From: Hyalella azteca
Lineage: Eukaryota > Arthropoda > Malacostraca > Amphipoda > Hyalellidae
Length of the DNA stretch: 64,000 nt
Assembly: GCF_000764305.2 (NCBI RefSeq)
Contig: NW_025939624.1
Coordinates: forward strand, 1-64,000
Reading direction: 5' to 3'
The notes below the pieces were generated by a model. The model was not told the DNA's origin, did no database searches, and worked only from the letters and a program-made list of their open reading frames with translations. The translations under genes were made by a program, and so were the position numbers. Below, in pieces: positions 21,159 through 33,428 of the stretch (its first letter is position 1; each line of letters starts with the position of its first letter).

Positions 21159-21485
21159 GTGAGAATTTCTCGGAATGAACGTTCCTCAAGAGACTCATGT
21201 GTCTGGCCGCCTCTTGAGTGGTGACACGCCTGGAGCTTCTATGTCCATGTTACCGTTCTAGATTATCGGCTTTTGGAATTATTCTTTAAATAATTTGAGA
21301 AGGAATGTATCAATAACATAAGTAAAACTTTTTCCCCAGGAGGTTTTCTAGTAGTTGATAATAAGTTTTGATCAAAATGTAACAAGCTAGAAAATAAAAA
21401 AATTTAAATGCTATTGTCATGTATCTTCAGTACTGAAGTCAAAGCCCATTCCTCCTTCGATGTGGGGGAGGTGGGCATTCCCCAC
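21159..21485. other. Spacer between two arrays
   Basis: This is single-copy sequence. GGTGACACGCC near 21221 is not part of a recognised element. Confidence 0.5.
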
Positions 21486-22172
21486 CTCTTCATACTCCTC
21501 ACTCGAGCAGCCCCACTCGAGACCGAGGAGGTGTGCAGCCCCACTCGAGACCGAGGAGGTTGGCAGCCCCACTCGAGACCGAGGAGGTGGGTAGCCCCAT
21601 TCGAGACCGAGGAGATTGGCAGCCCCCACTCGAGACCCAGGAGGTGGGCAGCTCCCACTCGAAATCGAGGAGGTGGGCAGCCCCACTCGAGACCAAGGAG
21701 GTGGGCAGCCCCCACTCGAGACCCAGGAGGTGGGCAGCCCCAATCGAGACCGAGGAGGTGGGCAGCCCCACTCGAGACCGAGGAGGTGGGCAGCCCCACT
21801 CGAGACCAAGGAGGTGGGCAGCCCCACTCGAGACCCAGGAGGTGGGCAGCCCCAATCGAGACCGAGGAGGTGGGCAGCCCCACTCGAGACAGAGGAGGTG
21901 GGCAGCCCCACTCGAGACCAAGGAGGTGGGCAGCCCCACTCGAGACCCAGGAGGTGGGCAGCCCCAATCGAGACCGAGGAGGTGGGCAGCCCCACTCGAG
22001 ACAGAGGAGGTGGGCAGCCCCCACTCGAGACCCAGGAGGTAGATAGCCCCACTCGAGACCGAGGAGATTGGCAGCCCCACTCGAGACCGAGGAAGTGGGC
22101 AGCCCCCATTCGAGACCGAGGAGGTGGGCAGCCCCACTCGAGACCGAGGAGGTGGGCAGGCCCACTTGAGAC
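21486..22172 (+). repeat. 28-bp GC-rich minisatellite (~24 copies) with 112-bp higher order
   Basis: The unit is CAGCCCCACTCGAGACCGAG then GAGGTGGG. Four variants (…GACCAAGG, …GACCCAGG, CAATCGAGACCGAGG, and …GACCGAGG or GACAGAGG) recur in that order three times from about 21682 to 22017; CCAAGG falls at 21693, 21806 and 21918, giving a 112-bp higher-order period. The first 18 bp (21486-21503) are identical to part of the 41-bp unit of the preceding array. Open frames of 169-259 codons on both strands arise from the array alone. Confidence 0.95.
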
Positions 22173-22333
22173 CCTCTAAGCAAAATCTCGCCGCCCCGTT
22201 GAAGGCCTCACTGGAATCTGGAATGGAATGGCGAGACCTTCACTTGCAGCGCAGCGCTCTGTCAACACTTGCAGCGATTGCATCCTGCGTCGCCATCTTG
22301 GCTTACAATCACGACATGGGTAGAGGTCATCAT

Positions 22334-22421
22334 AGTCGGGGCACGGTACAGGACGGCAGTCGGGGCACGGTACAGGACGGCAGTCGGGGCACGGTACAGG
22401 ACGGCAGTCGGGGCACGGTAG
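22334..22421 (+). repeat. 24-bp minisatellite (3.7 copies)
   Basis: AGTCGGGGCACGGTACAGGA followed by CGGC is repeated with no visible change at 22334, 22358, 22382 and 22406. Near-identity suggests recent expansion. Confidence 0.95.
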
Positions 22422-23712
22422 ATTTGTACTTTATTTAATAAAAAGTTGCTTCAACACGAGTTATCTGAAAAAAATTGCCTTCAGGCAAAATTTTGTATTT
22501 TTTATCACAGAACATTGTTTCCATTCCATGAACTGCTTATCTTCTCTCTGAATTATATCGTAACGTATTTTGCTTTGTCTTACTGCGAAAATGAGCCTTA
22601 ATTACGGCGCCATTGGCGAACGTTTTATCTGTGACAGTAAACCGCTTGCATAATTTCTAATTACCAGACTACAGACGACTCACTAATTGCATTTATTTTC
22701 GTTCCCGTGCCGTAATTAAACTGGAAATGACATACTTTTCGTGCATTTCACTTATTAAAGATTTTTCATTGATTTGATATGCATTGCTGAAAGACAGTTC
22801 TGTGACGATGGTATGATGTATGTTCCATGGCATAATAGATGAAGATTAGCTTCACTCTCCTGCAGAATAATTATTATCCAATCTAATTGTTTTTCAATGT
22901 AATGCAAATTGTGCGCCTAAATCCTATATTCGTTGAAAATCCTGCTTAAAGTAAAACACTTAACAAAGTTTTTTGCGTAACTTTCATAGGCACAAAAGTT
23001 CCCTGAAAGGTAGTCTAGGTTGATGCATGAAGCTCCGAGCAGATAAGCCTGTTCACGCGCCTAACTGCATTAAAGTCGCCAACGTCGTTCATAAGCCGAG
23101 GCAACTGCGGTGGGTGGGGTGCTCTGTCAATCTGCATTAAAATCTTTAATTTATTATGCTGCTTCGTCAATTTATTATTATGTTAAATGAATTTATTATG
23201 GTGTTAAATAAATTTATTCAGGTGTTACAACAATCAATTAAGGCGCTACATTAATTTCTTATGACAATATTTTATGGATCTACAATAAGAAAATAATTAG
23301 ATTCAAACATAAAAACGAAGCTCATGATCACGTCAGACTTTCTCAACTTTCTACATAACGGATTTCCAGCCACGCAGTGTAAGCTGCCGTCAGCGGGGGC
23401 TTTGAAAAGTAACTCATCTAAACTGCTTGTCGAACACCTTGAAAGAATAAGGCCTATCAATGTTTTGCTATATGTTTGATGCATTTCGGACAACTAGAAA
23501 GAAAAAGGCCTATCAATATATTGCTGCGTTTCTCATTCTTTGGATATTATATACCGGAAAATATCGCTTTGATCATTGCAGTGGCTGCAGGGAAACTGGT
23601 TTCCAGCTTCCGGTTGATACCGCTCGCCAGACCTGCGCTCGTAAAAGCTCTTAATGGAGAAGCTGTCGTCCGCGTTGGCAGTTAGCCTCAATTCTGGGGC
23701 TAAACAAACCTA
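22422..23712. other. Single-copy stretch, no gene recognised
   Basis: Short frames (73 codons minus at 23272-23493; 64-69 codons plus at 23460-23685) show no recognised motif. AAGGCCTATCAAT occurs twice within 23449-23518, which marks a small local duplication. Confidence 0.5.
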
Positions 23713-23817
23713 TTGAGGCGTTGTATTGAGGCATGGTATTGAGGCGTGGTATTGATGAGTTGTATTGAGGCGTTGTATTGAGGCGTTGTATTGAGGCGTT
23801 GTATTGAGGCGTTTTAT
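23713..23817 (+). repeat. 13-bp minisatellite (8 copies)
   Basis: GAGGCGTTGTATT is repeated with GCATGGTATT and GATGAGTTGTATT variants. Confidence 0.93.
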
Positions 23818-24445
23818 TTCTATGGAGTGAGCAGTGACGTAGCAGTAGAAGTAATGCAGCGGACAAGTTGATTGTAATTCCCCGTCCGTGGGTGGAAACA
23901 AGGCGCGAACAAACAAGATATCGAGCATCTTCCTCCCCTATAAAAACGCAAAATTCTACAGAAGGAAACGAAAATGGAATCTGAATAAAAACCTGCAAAG
24001 TGCAGGTCATGATTCAACAATTTTGAAATTTGTTGGCAATACTCATTTTCTCCGCGTGAAAATCAGACATCGATGGCGCTTCTGAGATTATCATTTTAAT
24101 TTAAGTCGTTGTCCGTTGAACAGTTTGGTCTTTATTAGAAACATTTGTCAAGGTAAACCCCATTGAATCTTAGAACAATGTTTAAGTTTTTTAGGACCCA
24201 AAGATTCAATTTCATCTTTTAGTGCAGAAGATCTGAAGTCAGAAGCTCCTGTTGTTGTGCCTTGTTTCTCGGCTCTGTTCTAATGAGACAAACGTCGCTA
24301 TCCACTCCGAGAAACTTCCTCTAAAGGCGCTATTTGTTTCATCCACTCGAGATTCATTTCGTTGACTTGCCAGTAGGTGGGTCTACTTATGAGCCTCATT
24401 GTGTTAAGGCTGCATGTTTATTCGGCCAGACAATATGGTGCCTTG
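23818..24445. other. Unassigned DNA
   Basis: No gene, array or RNA is recognised. Confidence 0.5.
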
Positions 24446-24711
24446 TAGGGCTTTTATGAGGGAATTTATTCTTTATTTATTTATCCCTCAGCTCCTGGGC
24501 ACTCCTGATCGGAGCGCTAACTCGTGAATTTAGGGCTTCTTTTTAGGGCTTGTATGAGGAAATTTATTTATTTCCCTCAGCTCCTGGGCAACTTCTATTC
24601 GGAGTGCTAATTCTGGAATGTAGGGCTTCTTTTTAGGGCCTCTAAGAGGGAATTTATTCTTTTCCCTCAGCTCCTGCGTACTCCTGATCGGAGTGCTAGC
24701 TCGTGAATTCA
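24446..24711 (+). repeat. ~90-98-bp tandem repeat (2.7 copies)
   Basis: TAGGGC starts at 24446, 24544 and 24634. Each unit then has a GAGGGAATTTATT or GAGGAAATTTATT version, CCCTCAGCTCCTG, a CGGAG(C/T)GCTA word and a GTGAATT-like word. Unit length differences come mainly from AT-rich insertions. Confidence 0.9.
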
Positions 24712-26081
24712 GGAACAATGATTTTTTGTATATTATGATCGAATTCAATCATGAAATAATTCTAAAGAGCCAGAGAATTAAATAACTAACAACAATGGCA
24801 TAATATAAAATAAAATAATCTTAAGTTAGAGTTAAGGATAAACATCTTAAACATCTGATCCAATGCAGTATATTTTCACAGAGGCTATGAAAACTCAAAA
24901 ATGTTATCAAAAATGTTTCATACTAGTGAATTAGCCTGGATAAAAATTCTCATATGAAATGCACTATAAGTAAATTCTGGAAATTCGTAAATAATAATAT
25001 TCATATATTCATCATACAGATGATTTACTGTGAAAATTTCTTCTTAAAATAAACAGTTAACAAAGTCTTCATAAATTACTAAGCGATCAAATTTAAAGTT
25101 AAGATCTGAATTAATAATGAAGTTCAATATTTGCTTGAACATTTTATCCCAATTCTCGCCGTCCGACAGGCGGCCTCTCAAAAACCACATGTGAAATGCG
25201 TGCTATTTCTATGGAGTGATTCCGAGGAAAGTTGACAGAAGATCTTTAAATTTCGCCTTTAAATTTGAATAAAACATTCGCCCACATGCATGTCGAGCTT
25301 TGTATCTTATGGAGCTTCATCTCCATGTTCAGCTTTAATCTTACCGTCGTATCTTCATTGGAATTATTGAAGCAAGTCTGAGTTAGTTGATCGTATTTAC
25401 TTTCTTGTAAAAAACTGTAATTCATATATATAGAAATAACGAGTCATCAATAGGTAGTGCGTGCAGCAGCTGCATCGTATGAACGTCGTATGCATTGAAA
25501 CGAGTAAAAAGAAGCACGGAGCTTCTCTGAGACAGCGCTTGTTAACGAAGCTTTTGTTCAGTCCAGCTCCTCCAGACTCCAATTGCTCCATTAGCTCCAA
25601 AAATCTATCATTTCAACTTGATATCGATTTTGGTTCAATAATTCATTTACTAAGACTGCCATGAATTCTCACCTTTTGTTTTAAATTCTGAATTTTATTA
25701 CTTTTATCTTTTTTATCAATTGCGAATATATTTAAAGCTGGATATTTGTTGCATGTTACTGCAGCAACATGTTATGCAGCGTCAGTTATGTTGATGCAGC
25801 ATCATATTCTGGTCTCTAGTTATGCAGCATATCTTCTTTCTCTACACCATGCATGCGGTGCTCATGCATTTCATGGTGTACATTATAATTTGTTATTTAT
25901 ATTACATTGAATGCCTGAACCTATATCAACCAGTACACACACAGATAAAAAACTTCTAAAGTGCAAAAAAGAATAAAAGTGCAAACATCAGTCAAACAAA
26001 CCAAAATATGGGGAAACAGGGGAATTGTCAAAAATTAATGATAACTGTTATGCATTGAACATTTGACGCTTTTTAAATATT
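24712..26081. other. AT-rich single-copy DNA
   Basis: Overlapping 67-codon frames on opposite strands (25397-25664) are not recognised. GCAGC words cluster at 25760-25830 (GTTATGCAGC and similar), without a fixed period. Confidence 0.5.
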
Positions 26082-26089
26082 TATTATTA

Positions 26090-26148
<59 letters not shown>
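26082..26148 (+). repeat. (ATT)n microsatellite
   Basis: About 20 ATT/TTA units with one early interruption. A poly-leucine open frame here is an artefact of the trinucleotide. Confidence 0.97.
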
Positions 26149-26707
26149 TTCCCGATGCGCGGCAAAGTTGGCACCGATAAATGTGAACGCTATTATGGCG
26201 ATGCTGAGGGACTGTGCTTTCCCCCATTGTTTTCTATCATTATAAGTGAGGGGGATTCTGTAAAGTTTACATTATAAGTGAGGGCAATTATGCAGAATTT
26301 ACTGCATTAATCATGCGACAGAGACTCAGGGACCGTAAATTGTGCAGTGAGATTAGCAGAGCTAGCTTTGATGTTTTTTTACCCAATCAATTTAGTTTAG
26401 AGTCGGTTTTTCACTGGCCAATAAATGTCAATTATCAAGATCTAATATTTACTGATGGGAAGTGTCGTCAACAACTAAGTTCAATAACACTCAAGGTTGA
26501 TTGGTAAAGATGATGACCTAATTCATCGAATTTTCAAATGATGAATTTATTTAGTGGCGTATTGCTTCGGTGTGTAACTCAGGTGATGATGTAGTCTGAA
26601 TAAAGATAAAGTATCGATCATCACCTATAGATGTAAGAACTGTGGAAGACGTACGATATATACACGAGGAATAACATACATTATTCCCAGTCGTCCATCA
26701 AAGACAA
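26149..26707. other. Unassigned DNA
   Basis: CATTATAAGTGAGGG occurs twice (26238-26284). No gene is recognised. Confidence 0.5.
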
Positions 26708-26805
26708 AAGGTACGAGTACGAGTACAACTCCTAAGATAAAAAGTACGAGTACGAGTACAACTCCTAAGATAAAAAGTACAAGTACGAGTACGAGTATAA
26801 CTTTT
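26708..26805 (+). repeat. ~33-36-bp repeat (GTACGAGTACGAGTACAACT)
   Basis: The block GTACGAGTACGAGTACAACT then CCTAAGATAAAAA is repeated about 2.7 times, and inside it GAGTAC is itself a 6-bp repeat. It lies about 35 bp upstream of MITE copy D. Confidence 0.9.
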
Positions 26806-26838
26806 ATTGTTGAGTAGTAACAGAGAGGGGAACCCTCA

Positions 26839-26991
26839 CATACAGAAAAATGAATGGATAAAACTTTCCAAATAGTGACACCCTACCTGCACGTAGCACT
26901 ATTTTTCCCCTGGTCAAATCGGTCAGGATGACCCATGCTGGGCAAAAAGTGCATCGATATTTGGACAGCATCTCACTAATTTTTCTGATTG
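26839..26991 (+). mobile_element. CACTCAG-MITE copy D
   Basis: Forward copy: CAGAAAAATGAATGG, CCAAATAGTGACACCC, CACGTAGCACTATTT, GGTCAGGATGACCCA, AAAAAGTGCATCGATATTTG and the end CTAATTTTTCTGATTG. It is about 153 bp and lacks the TACCCACAGCA segment. Confidence 0.85.
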
Positions 26992-27995
26992 ATGCATGCA
27001 GCTCTGCCTTGTTCGCTTCGTCTGACCACGGAAGAAATTACTCGACGTCGCCATAGCAGCTTCCATGTTCCTGTCCTCGAGTTGTTCTTTTATAATAGTT
27101 AATTATCTTGTTGCTGATGTCGCTCTGCAAATATTATCTTGCATTTTTAGAGCGGATTCGTCCAGTTCGCACGTCAACGTTATAAATTATTCGACGTGGC
27201 CCTGTGCTCCCGGACGTTGTCTTGGCGTTGGAATTTTGACATTTTGAATTAGTATCGTTGACTTTTTTTTTATTAATTTCAGTGTAAGGTGAGAGATAGG
27301 GACTTCGATGGCGAGAGCATGTGTATTGTTGAGAAATTATGGCGTATTTTGTGTTTCCAATTAAAAAAATGTTATTTGTGTCCACGAATGGAACGTTTGT
27401 AGGAGAGTTGAGACTTTCAGTCTCTGAGACAGAGAGTCTCAACTTATGAATTTGGCTTCCGCCGCCGTACTAAATATTAGGATTCCCGCATAATAAAGTA
27501 AAAAGGCATTAGGCATCGTAAAAATATCCAATTTCGTGAAGAAAAATCTTGATGCCGTGAAAAAAATATTCCAAATTTGATATTCCTGAAACTAATATTG
27601 CCAGGTGAAATGGATTTTTGCATCGTGGGTGCAATGCTTTTTACTGCAAGGAAAAGTTATGGCGATGCCACAAAGCAATAGAAAGCTTAATTAGATTAGA
27701 TTAGAAAGCTTAATTAGATTAATTAAAACATGGAATTGATTTGTACCTTAATAAGAACCATGATATAAACACGAAACTGGCTCTGGCTGTTCGCTGATTT
27801 TCGTTAACACAAAAAAATAAGCATAGATATTCCGGTGTGATAAAGGCAAATAGACGTTCAATTCAATTGCAGAAAATGGTCTCGATGTCATAAAGAACAC
27901 CTGACGTTCGATGTCGTAACAGAGAAAGGCTTACGATGTCGTAAATAGAACGAGGATTTTACGATAACATCTTCATGGCGTCGTAGCGCTGAGTG
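26992..27995. other. Unassigned DNA
   Basis: A 102-codon minus frame (27134-27442) is unrecognised. GATGTCGTAA-like words recur between 27880 and 27945. The word AGAAAGCTTAATTAGATTA is directly repeated around 27680-27720. Confidence 0.5.
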
Positions 27996-28173
27996 CATTC
28001 AGGAAACATGAGTGGGTCAATTTGTCCAAATAGTGACGTAATTTCTTACCCACAGCACCAGCAGATAGTGAAAGTAGCACTGATAAGCCTTTTTTTTCGA
28101 GCAAAACTGTGCCACCATGACCCACACGCACTGCACAACTATTAGGACAAAGTCCCACACATTTTTCTGAGTG
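27996..28173 (+). mobile_element. CACTCAG-MITE copy E
   Basis: Among the most complete forward copies (178 bp): CATTCAGGAAACATGAGTGG, TTTGTCCAAATAGTGACG, TTACCCACAGCACCAGCAG, GTAGCACTGATAAGCC, CATGACCCACACGCA, ATTAGGACAAAGTCCCACAC and the end ATTTTTCTGAGTG. CTGAGTG also abuts its left end (27989-27995). Confidence 0.88.
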
Positions 28174-28313
28174 TTTGTATGAGATTCAGCCGGCGGCTGT
28201 CGATAGCCAATGATCACCTCACAGGGGCGGTTATCGGTTACGGCGGGGGTTCTCGTTCCGAGTTTCCATTACGGGGCGCAGGTCATCGTATCGGTCTCCG
28301 ATACTGACCATCA

Positions 28314-28467
28314 CACTCACAAAAATAACTGGACCGTACTGTTCAAATAGTGACACACTTTCACTGCATACGCGTTTTGGTCAGACCAAACTCCTTCAAG
28401 ATGGCCTACATAAGGGCAAAAAGTGAATCGTTATTTGGACAAAGCCTCACTCATTATTCCCAGTGAG
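28314..28467 (+). mobile_element. CACTCAG-MITE copy F
   Basis: Forward copy starting CACTCACAAAAATAACTGG, with TTCAAATAGTGACACACTTT, CAAGATGGCCTACATAAGGG, AAAAAGTGAATCGTTATTTG and the end CTCATTATTCCCAGTG. It lies 140 bp from copy E in the same orientation; the spacer between them is GC-rich and not related to the element. Confidence 0.85.
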
Positions 28468-31414
28468 GGATCCGCCGCCTGTGGGGTTTGGGCGACACAA
28501 TTTCGTGTCTGTCCGCGAGAACGCGTTCTGCAAAACTGACGTGCGCTGTCCCGCGATAATGGAATAATAAGGCCTCTACTTGTAGTCGCATATAATATTA
28601 TATATAATGTAAGTAATAATATCTAACAATAAAGCTGAGTGTAATATTTAATAAAAGCTGTGGCACTTGTATGATAAGTAATTATTTCCTATATGATTTG
28701 TGAATGTATGATATGTGAATTATAATCACATTTCCTTGTGATTATGATCATTTCCTAAATGAAGATTTGTGCGTTTGAATTTATTTAATTTTTTCAATTA
28801 TAAAGGAAGTTTCATTTAAAGTATGAAAAGTTTAGCTTATTGCCAATGTACTTAGCTAATTTTCAGTTAAGTACATGTCCTTTCAGAATACCGTTGTAAA
28901 CGCAAAGTTTAAAATCTCTTAAAGTTTTATAATTTATAACTGGCATTGATCACTGCCAGCCGTCAGTGGAAGTGAAAGAAACGAAGTTAATGGTTAAAAG
29001 CATCACGAGTAAATCTTCGGGTTAACTGGGATGGACTCGGCGAATTCATTTTACCAGGCCGCGGGGGCATCAATTGAAGTCCGTGCCGTGGGAGAAGCGG
29101 CAATTGAAAAGCCTTCTTCCCGTATTTTTTAGCCTTTCTACGGAAAAATAACGTTAGAATTGTCCGTTGCAATGTCGAGGCATAAGATTGATGGCGCCTC
29201 TTTGAGGGAAGGAATTCGTTGAGGCCGCGATGTGGAGGCCATCGTAGGGAGTTTGGTCGGTCCATTCAAGGCCCAGGATGATCCTTTCGAGGCCACCTTC
29301 AATCAAAACAAACGAGCCTCTCACGTGTCAGACCAAAATTGAAACTAAGATACTTCCGTGAACTTTCAGCCTTCAGGGGTACCGAAGCAACTGTATTCTC
29401 CTGCCAACGAATATATTAAAAACATGATTGAAATAATGGATTTGTGCTTCATGGCAAGAAACAGATTCTCCACCGCCGCACACCTTACGGTACGAATTCA
29501 AGATGGACCATGAATCAAGTTGAGATCTTGTGCTGTCACATTTTTCCTGGCGAGATTAAATGAATTTCAGAACGAGCTACTGAAATCATGAGGCGCTTTT
29601 AGGCTTGTGAGTGATGGCCCCAGAGAAGGAGGAGGTCCCGGGGAAGATTCAATAATTGATGTTTGCAGAAATTCTTAGCCGAGGAAGTCATTAGTGGACC
29701 TCAGATGTTCTGATCAAAGTAAGCTGGCGCTATCACAGCAGCTGAGGCAGCGCCTTCAAACGAAGCAGGGAGGTAATTCCCTTGCTCTCAAGTAGGATTT
29801 TTGGCTGCGCTCTTGACGGACATGACTTTTAGACGACAAAAACGCTGAGATTAAGTTACATTTCAAGATTTTATTTGAAAACTTAGGGGATATTTGATAT
29901 ATTTATCAAATTCTTGTACCTGTGAATATACTTGTAATCAAATTCGATCTGTTTAATTCAATAGTATTGAGAAGAGCCACGGAGAAGTTAATATTGTACC
30001 AAATTAAAAATTAGTTATATAAAACTGTCAAGCTATTACTTCAAAAAGCGCATTTATAAATATTCGATTGCCAAATACGCGACATTCAAACAAAATCACT
30101 TTCGGGTCGTCTCATCCCTGCCCTGAGGCTGCCATATATCCTGTAGATTTGCCCGTAGTGATCGCGGTTGTTGTGACAGCTTGAAATATTTATTGCTCTT
30201 TTTGACTGGCGTGATTGGGAGCTGCTCCGCGATCGTTCCTTACGACGTACAAATGGAACTTGGCGCAGTTCAACTGGCCAACTTTTCGAAGCAAAATACC
30301 CATTAATCCTGCCCATGCACATAATCGAGAAATTATGTCTGAATAATCCTTTTTTATCTAAAGAATTCAGAAGAAATGATGCATCTAAAAAATTTATTTT
30401 GTGTGGAGTAAATGTATTCATTCTGATCAAAATTCTACTAGCCGTTATGATCGTCTATTTTTGCTGATTTCATCCCAATCCATCCTGAATAAGTGCGTTC
30501 CTTAAACCAGAAGACGTGGGTAGCCATTATCTTCATCATAAAGTTGGATCAAAACTCTGCAGATAACAGCAGCCTGGATGCGGGAAGTCAGGTCCTGATT
30601 GCAGCTGCGAGGAACGCGTGACAAGAATTTGTGCTCATCAGGTCTTGATTGGGCCAATTGAGAGCTTCAAGTTGCAAGGAACTTCTCTTGTGACTTGCAC
30701 TCTTTTTCACGCCAAATACGGAAGACAAAAGCGGCCCTGGAGACGTGACTGGAATATCCGTGGGATCGTCGAACCTTTTTGAGGGACAGGCGTCCTTCCA
30801 GCTTGGGATCCTGACACTTACAATTAATTGAGGTATTGGTAATTTGTCAGTCAGTCAAAATTACTCTTGAGTTTAGATATAGATTGATAGCGAGTCAATT
30901 TACTATGAAGAGCTTCAAGTCTTATTGAAGATAATAGCTATCCATCAAACTTGTAAACGAGAGTCTGAGAGGTGAGCAACCGTTTACTACAGGATGGACA
31001 GATTCGATGAGTTCTAACTGTTGATAGGCACAAACTTGTGCTTCTTAGTTACATGAATTTTGCTCGAAAATTGGTGCCGAAAACTGCTATCTAATCGTGG
31101 TCTTAGAATGGCAACTCAATGGCACCAAATGCTAAGATATGATAACGTATTAAAGATCTGTGGTTTATTCATGAGTAAAATTTCATTTCATCATTTATTA
31201 TTTATCCTGCCAGCTGCGTTAAAAAGGCTCCTTTCATAGGCTCATACAGCTAAAAAAACATTAGCTTTTAGAATACCAGGATTGTGATTTTGAAAAATTC
31301 AGAATATTTCTTGTTGAAATAATCAAACTTTACGATTCTATAACCGCAGGGAAATTTAAAGATGAGCTGCAATATTTTCGTTTCGTTGACTACATGCCTG
31401 CACAGCCCATCACC
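28468..31414. other. Longest stretch without recognised repeats
   Basis: Open frames at 28987-29265 and 30086-30430 (92 and 114 codons, minus) carry no motif I recognise. No tandem array is seen; base composition is mixed, with GC-richer patches near 29.0-29.3 and 29.6-29.8 kb. If an unrecognised exon exists in this window, this is a reasonable place to look. Confidence 0.45.
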
Positions 31415-31595
31415 CACGCACAAGAATTAATGGATAATACCGTCCAAATAATGGCACACTTCGTAACTCATATTACGAGCAAAGAGTTTAAAATACACTG
31501 ATAACGCACTTTTACCGGACCAAACCGTGTCGTATACTAACCCATACGAGGAATGCGTTGCTAATTGGATAAAGTTTCAAATATTTCTTTGAGTG
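31415..31595 (+). mobile_element. CACTCAG-MITE copy G (diverged)
   Basis: Forward copy: ATTAATGGATAATACCGTCC, AAATAATGGCACACTT, GAGCAAAG, CACTGATAACGCACTTTTA, CCGGACCAAAC, ACCCATACGAGG, GGATAAAGTTTC and the end ATTTCTTTGAGTG. It is clearly older than E or B. Confidence 0.75.
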
Positions 31596-33173
31596 CCATT
31601 CTCTGAACTGTACGTGGGCCTTCCACTTTATTTTTACTGTCACACAAACTGCAATAAAATCTGCGGGCGAAGTCTGAAGCTAATCGCAGTGGGAGGCTCC
31701 GAAGTCTCGCTATGTTTATTATTGGACTTTATGGTGCACTACCAGCCCAAGATATGGCGGTCGGCAACCTCAGCAAAAATGCGACTTTTCTTAGAATTGC
31801 CTCATGAAGTCAAGGCATAAATGCTCGCGGGATAAAAGGATAATGTCGGTAGCCTGACAACCTTTCCTCTTCTCGCAGCTTTGAAACGAACATAAAAGAA
31901 AAAGATTTTTTTCGAGATCGTTGCCGAGGTATGCGCTCTGCCGTGCGAAAGAAACAAAAACGCCACTGCCGAGGCTCAGACCGACATCTTTATCATCACG
32001 CCTATCAGATAAATTCCAAATGAATTGGGCTGCCTAGAATAAGCCAATGCGATTCCGGATTGGGAAAATCAGGTTCGATAACCGCAAATGAGATGAGAAA
32101 CCAAAAAATCTTTGTTTTTATGGTGTATAATTGAGCAGAAGTTGTTGTTTCGAGAGAATTAACAACTTCTGATGAGTCGAAATTGAATTTGACACGGTAA
32201 AAAACTTAGTAAAAGTCATACATTGGTCTTTAGTCAAAGGGTTATGAAGGATTTTCAAATTTAAATCTCGATAACAGCCAACCATTCAGCAATTCAAAAT
32301 ACAATGATTTCTGTTATATATGAGCAGGTGAAAAATATGTTCTCGATGATTCAAGGAAATTCTTTAACGAATTTATATAAAATATATTTTTGTATTTAAG
32401 TTTTTCCTGCATTTAAAATTTAAACCCACAATCGACATTTCATAATAAACTATCAAATTCATAATCCAAAAATGTTGTCACTTCATTTATTGTCAATCAG
32501 ACTTACAATGTAAGCTATAACATATCAAACCATCGTTATTATTGATTAAATTATCATTCTTTACGAATTAAATATCATTACTTTTGATAAAATTATCCTT
32601 GTTATTGATGGAATATCTTTAATGTATACAAAATTTTCATTATTATTGATGAAATTACATTGATCATTTATGAATATATCATTATTATTAATCAAAGTGA
32701 AGCAAATGAAGCGATGATACAAGCGTGGTGCTGTGCGCTCATTATTTCGCCCACGTTATTTTCCTCACGCCTCAAGCGAACAAACTCGACAAACTCTGAC
32801 GACTGACCGCACAAAAAACTATTCTAGGAAATTTTCTTTCTGTATTCGATAAAAATAAATGAACATTCTTAATATTTATTTCTTCTCTGGTTCATAAAAA
32901 GAACAAAGTTGTTTTGATTTGATGATCAAAAGATTATAATTATCGGTAGTGGTCGCAACATTGGATATAATTGTCGTCGCTTCCCCGTGTGCTTCACGAT
33001 CAAACTTTTTACTGGGTCCGGTATTACAAAAATTCATGGAATTGAATTAATTCGAGGCCATTTAACACACAAATTTCAGGGCGGTAAAAGCCGCGATTGT
33101 GCAACGCGTTTGGCAGAAGTGCGTGTCGCTGCGGCCGCTCCAAAGCGACGCGTTAATTGCTTATCTGCCTCGC
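31596..33173. other. AT-rich stretch with degenerate ATTATTGATGAAATT repeats
   Basis: Between about 32530 and 32700, variants of TTATTATTGATGAAATTATC recur roughly every 28-32 bp with heavy divergence. No gene is recognised; the 75-codon frame at 31593-31820 shows nothing familiar. Confidence 0.5.
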
Positions 33174-33428
33174 GTGCTGGGACGGGGTCAGCTGTGCTGG
33201 GACGGGGACAGCTGTGCTGGGACGGGGACAGCTGTGCTGGGACGAGGACAGCTGTGCTGGGACGGGGACAGCTGTGCTGGGACGGGAACAGCTGTTCTGG
33301 GACGGGGAAGCTGTCCTGGGACGGGGACAGCTGTGCTGAGACGGGGACAGCTGTCTTGGGACGGGGACAGTTGTGCTGGGACGGGGACAGCTGTGCTGGG
33401 ACGGGGACAGCTATGCTGGGACGGGGAC
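33174..33428 (+). repeat. 20-bp GC-rich minisatellite (~13 copies)
   Basis: The unit GCTGTGCTGGGACGGGGACA repeats with few changes; one unit is 19 bp. As 20 is not a multiple of 3, each strand reads through all frames in turn, giving several spurious open frames of 60-153 codons. Confidence 0.96.

Noticed and set aside
21404..22183. Long open frames on both strands (up to 259 codons)
   Set aside because: They lie entirely in the 28-bp array, occur in several frames and both strands at once, and have no motif beyond the repeat.
26063..26245. Poly-leucine frame
   Set aside because: Translation of an (ATT)n microsatellite.
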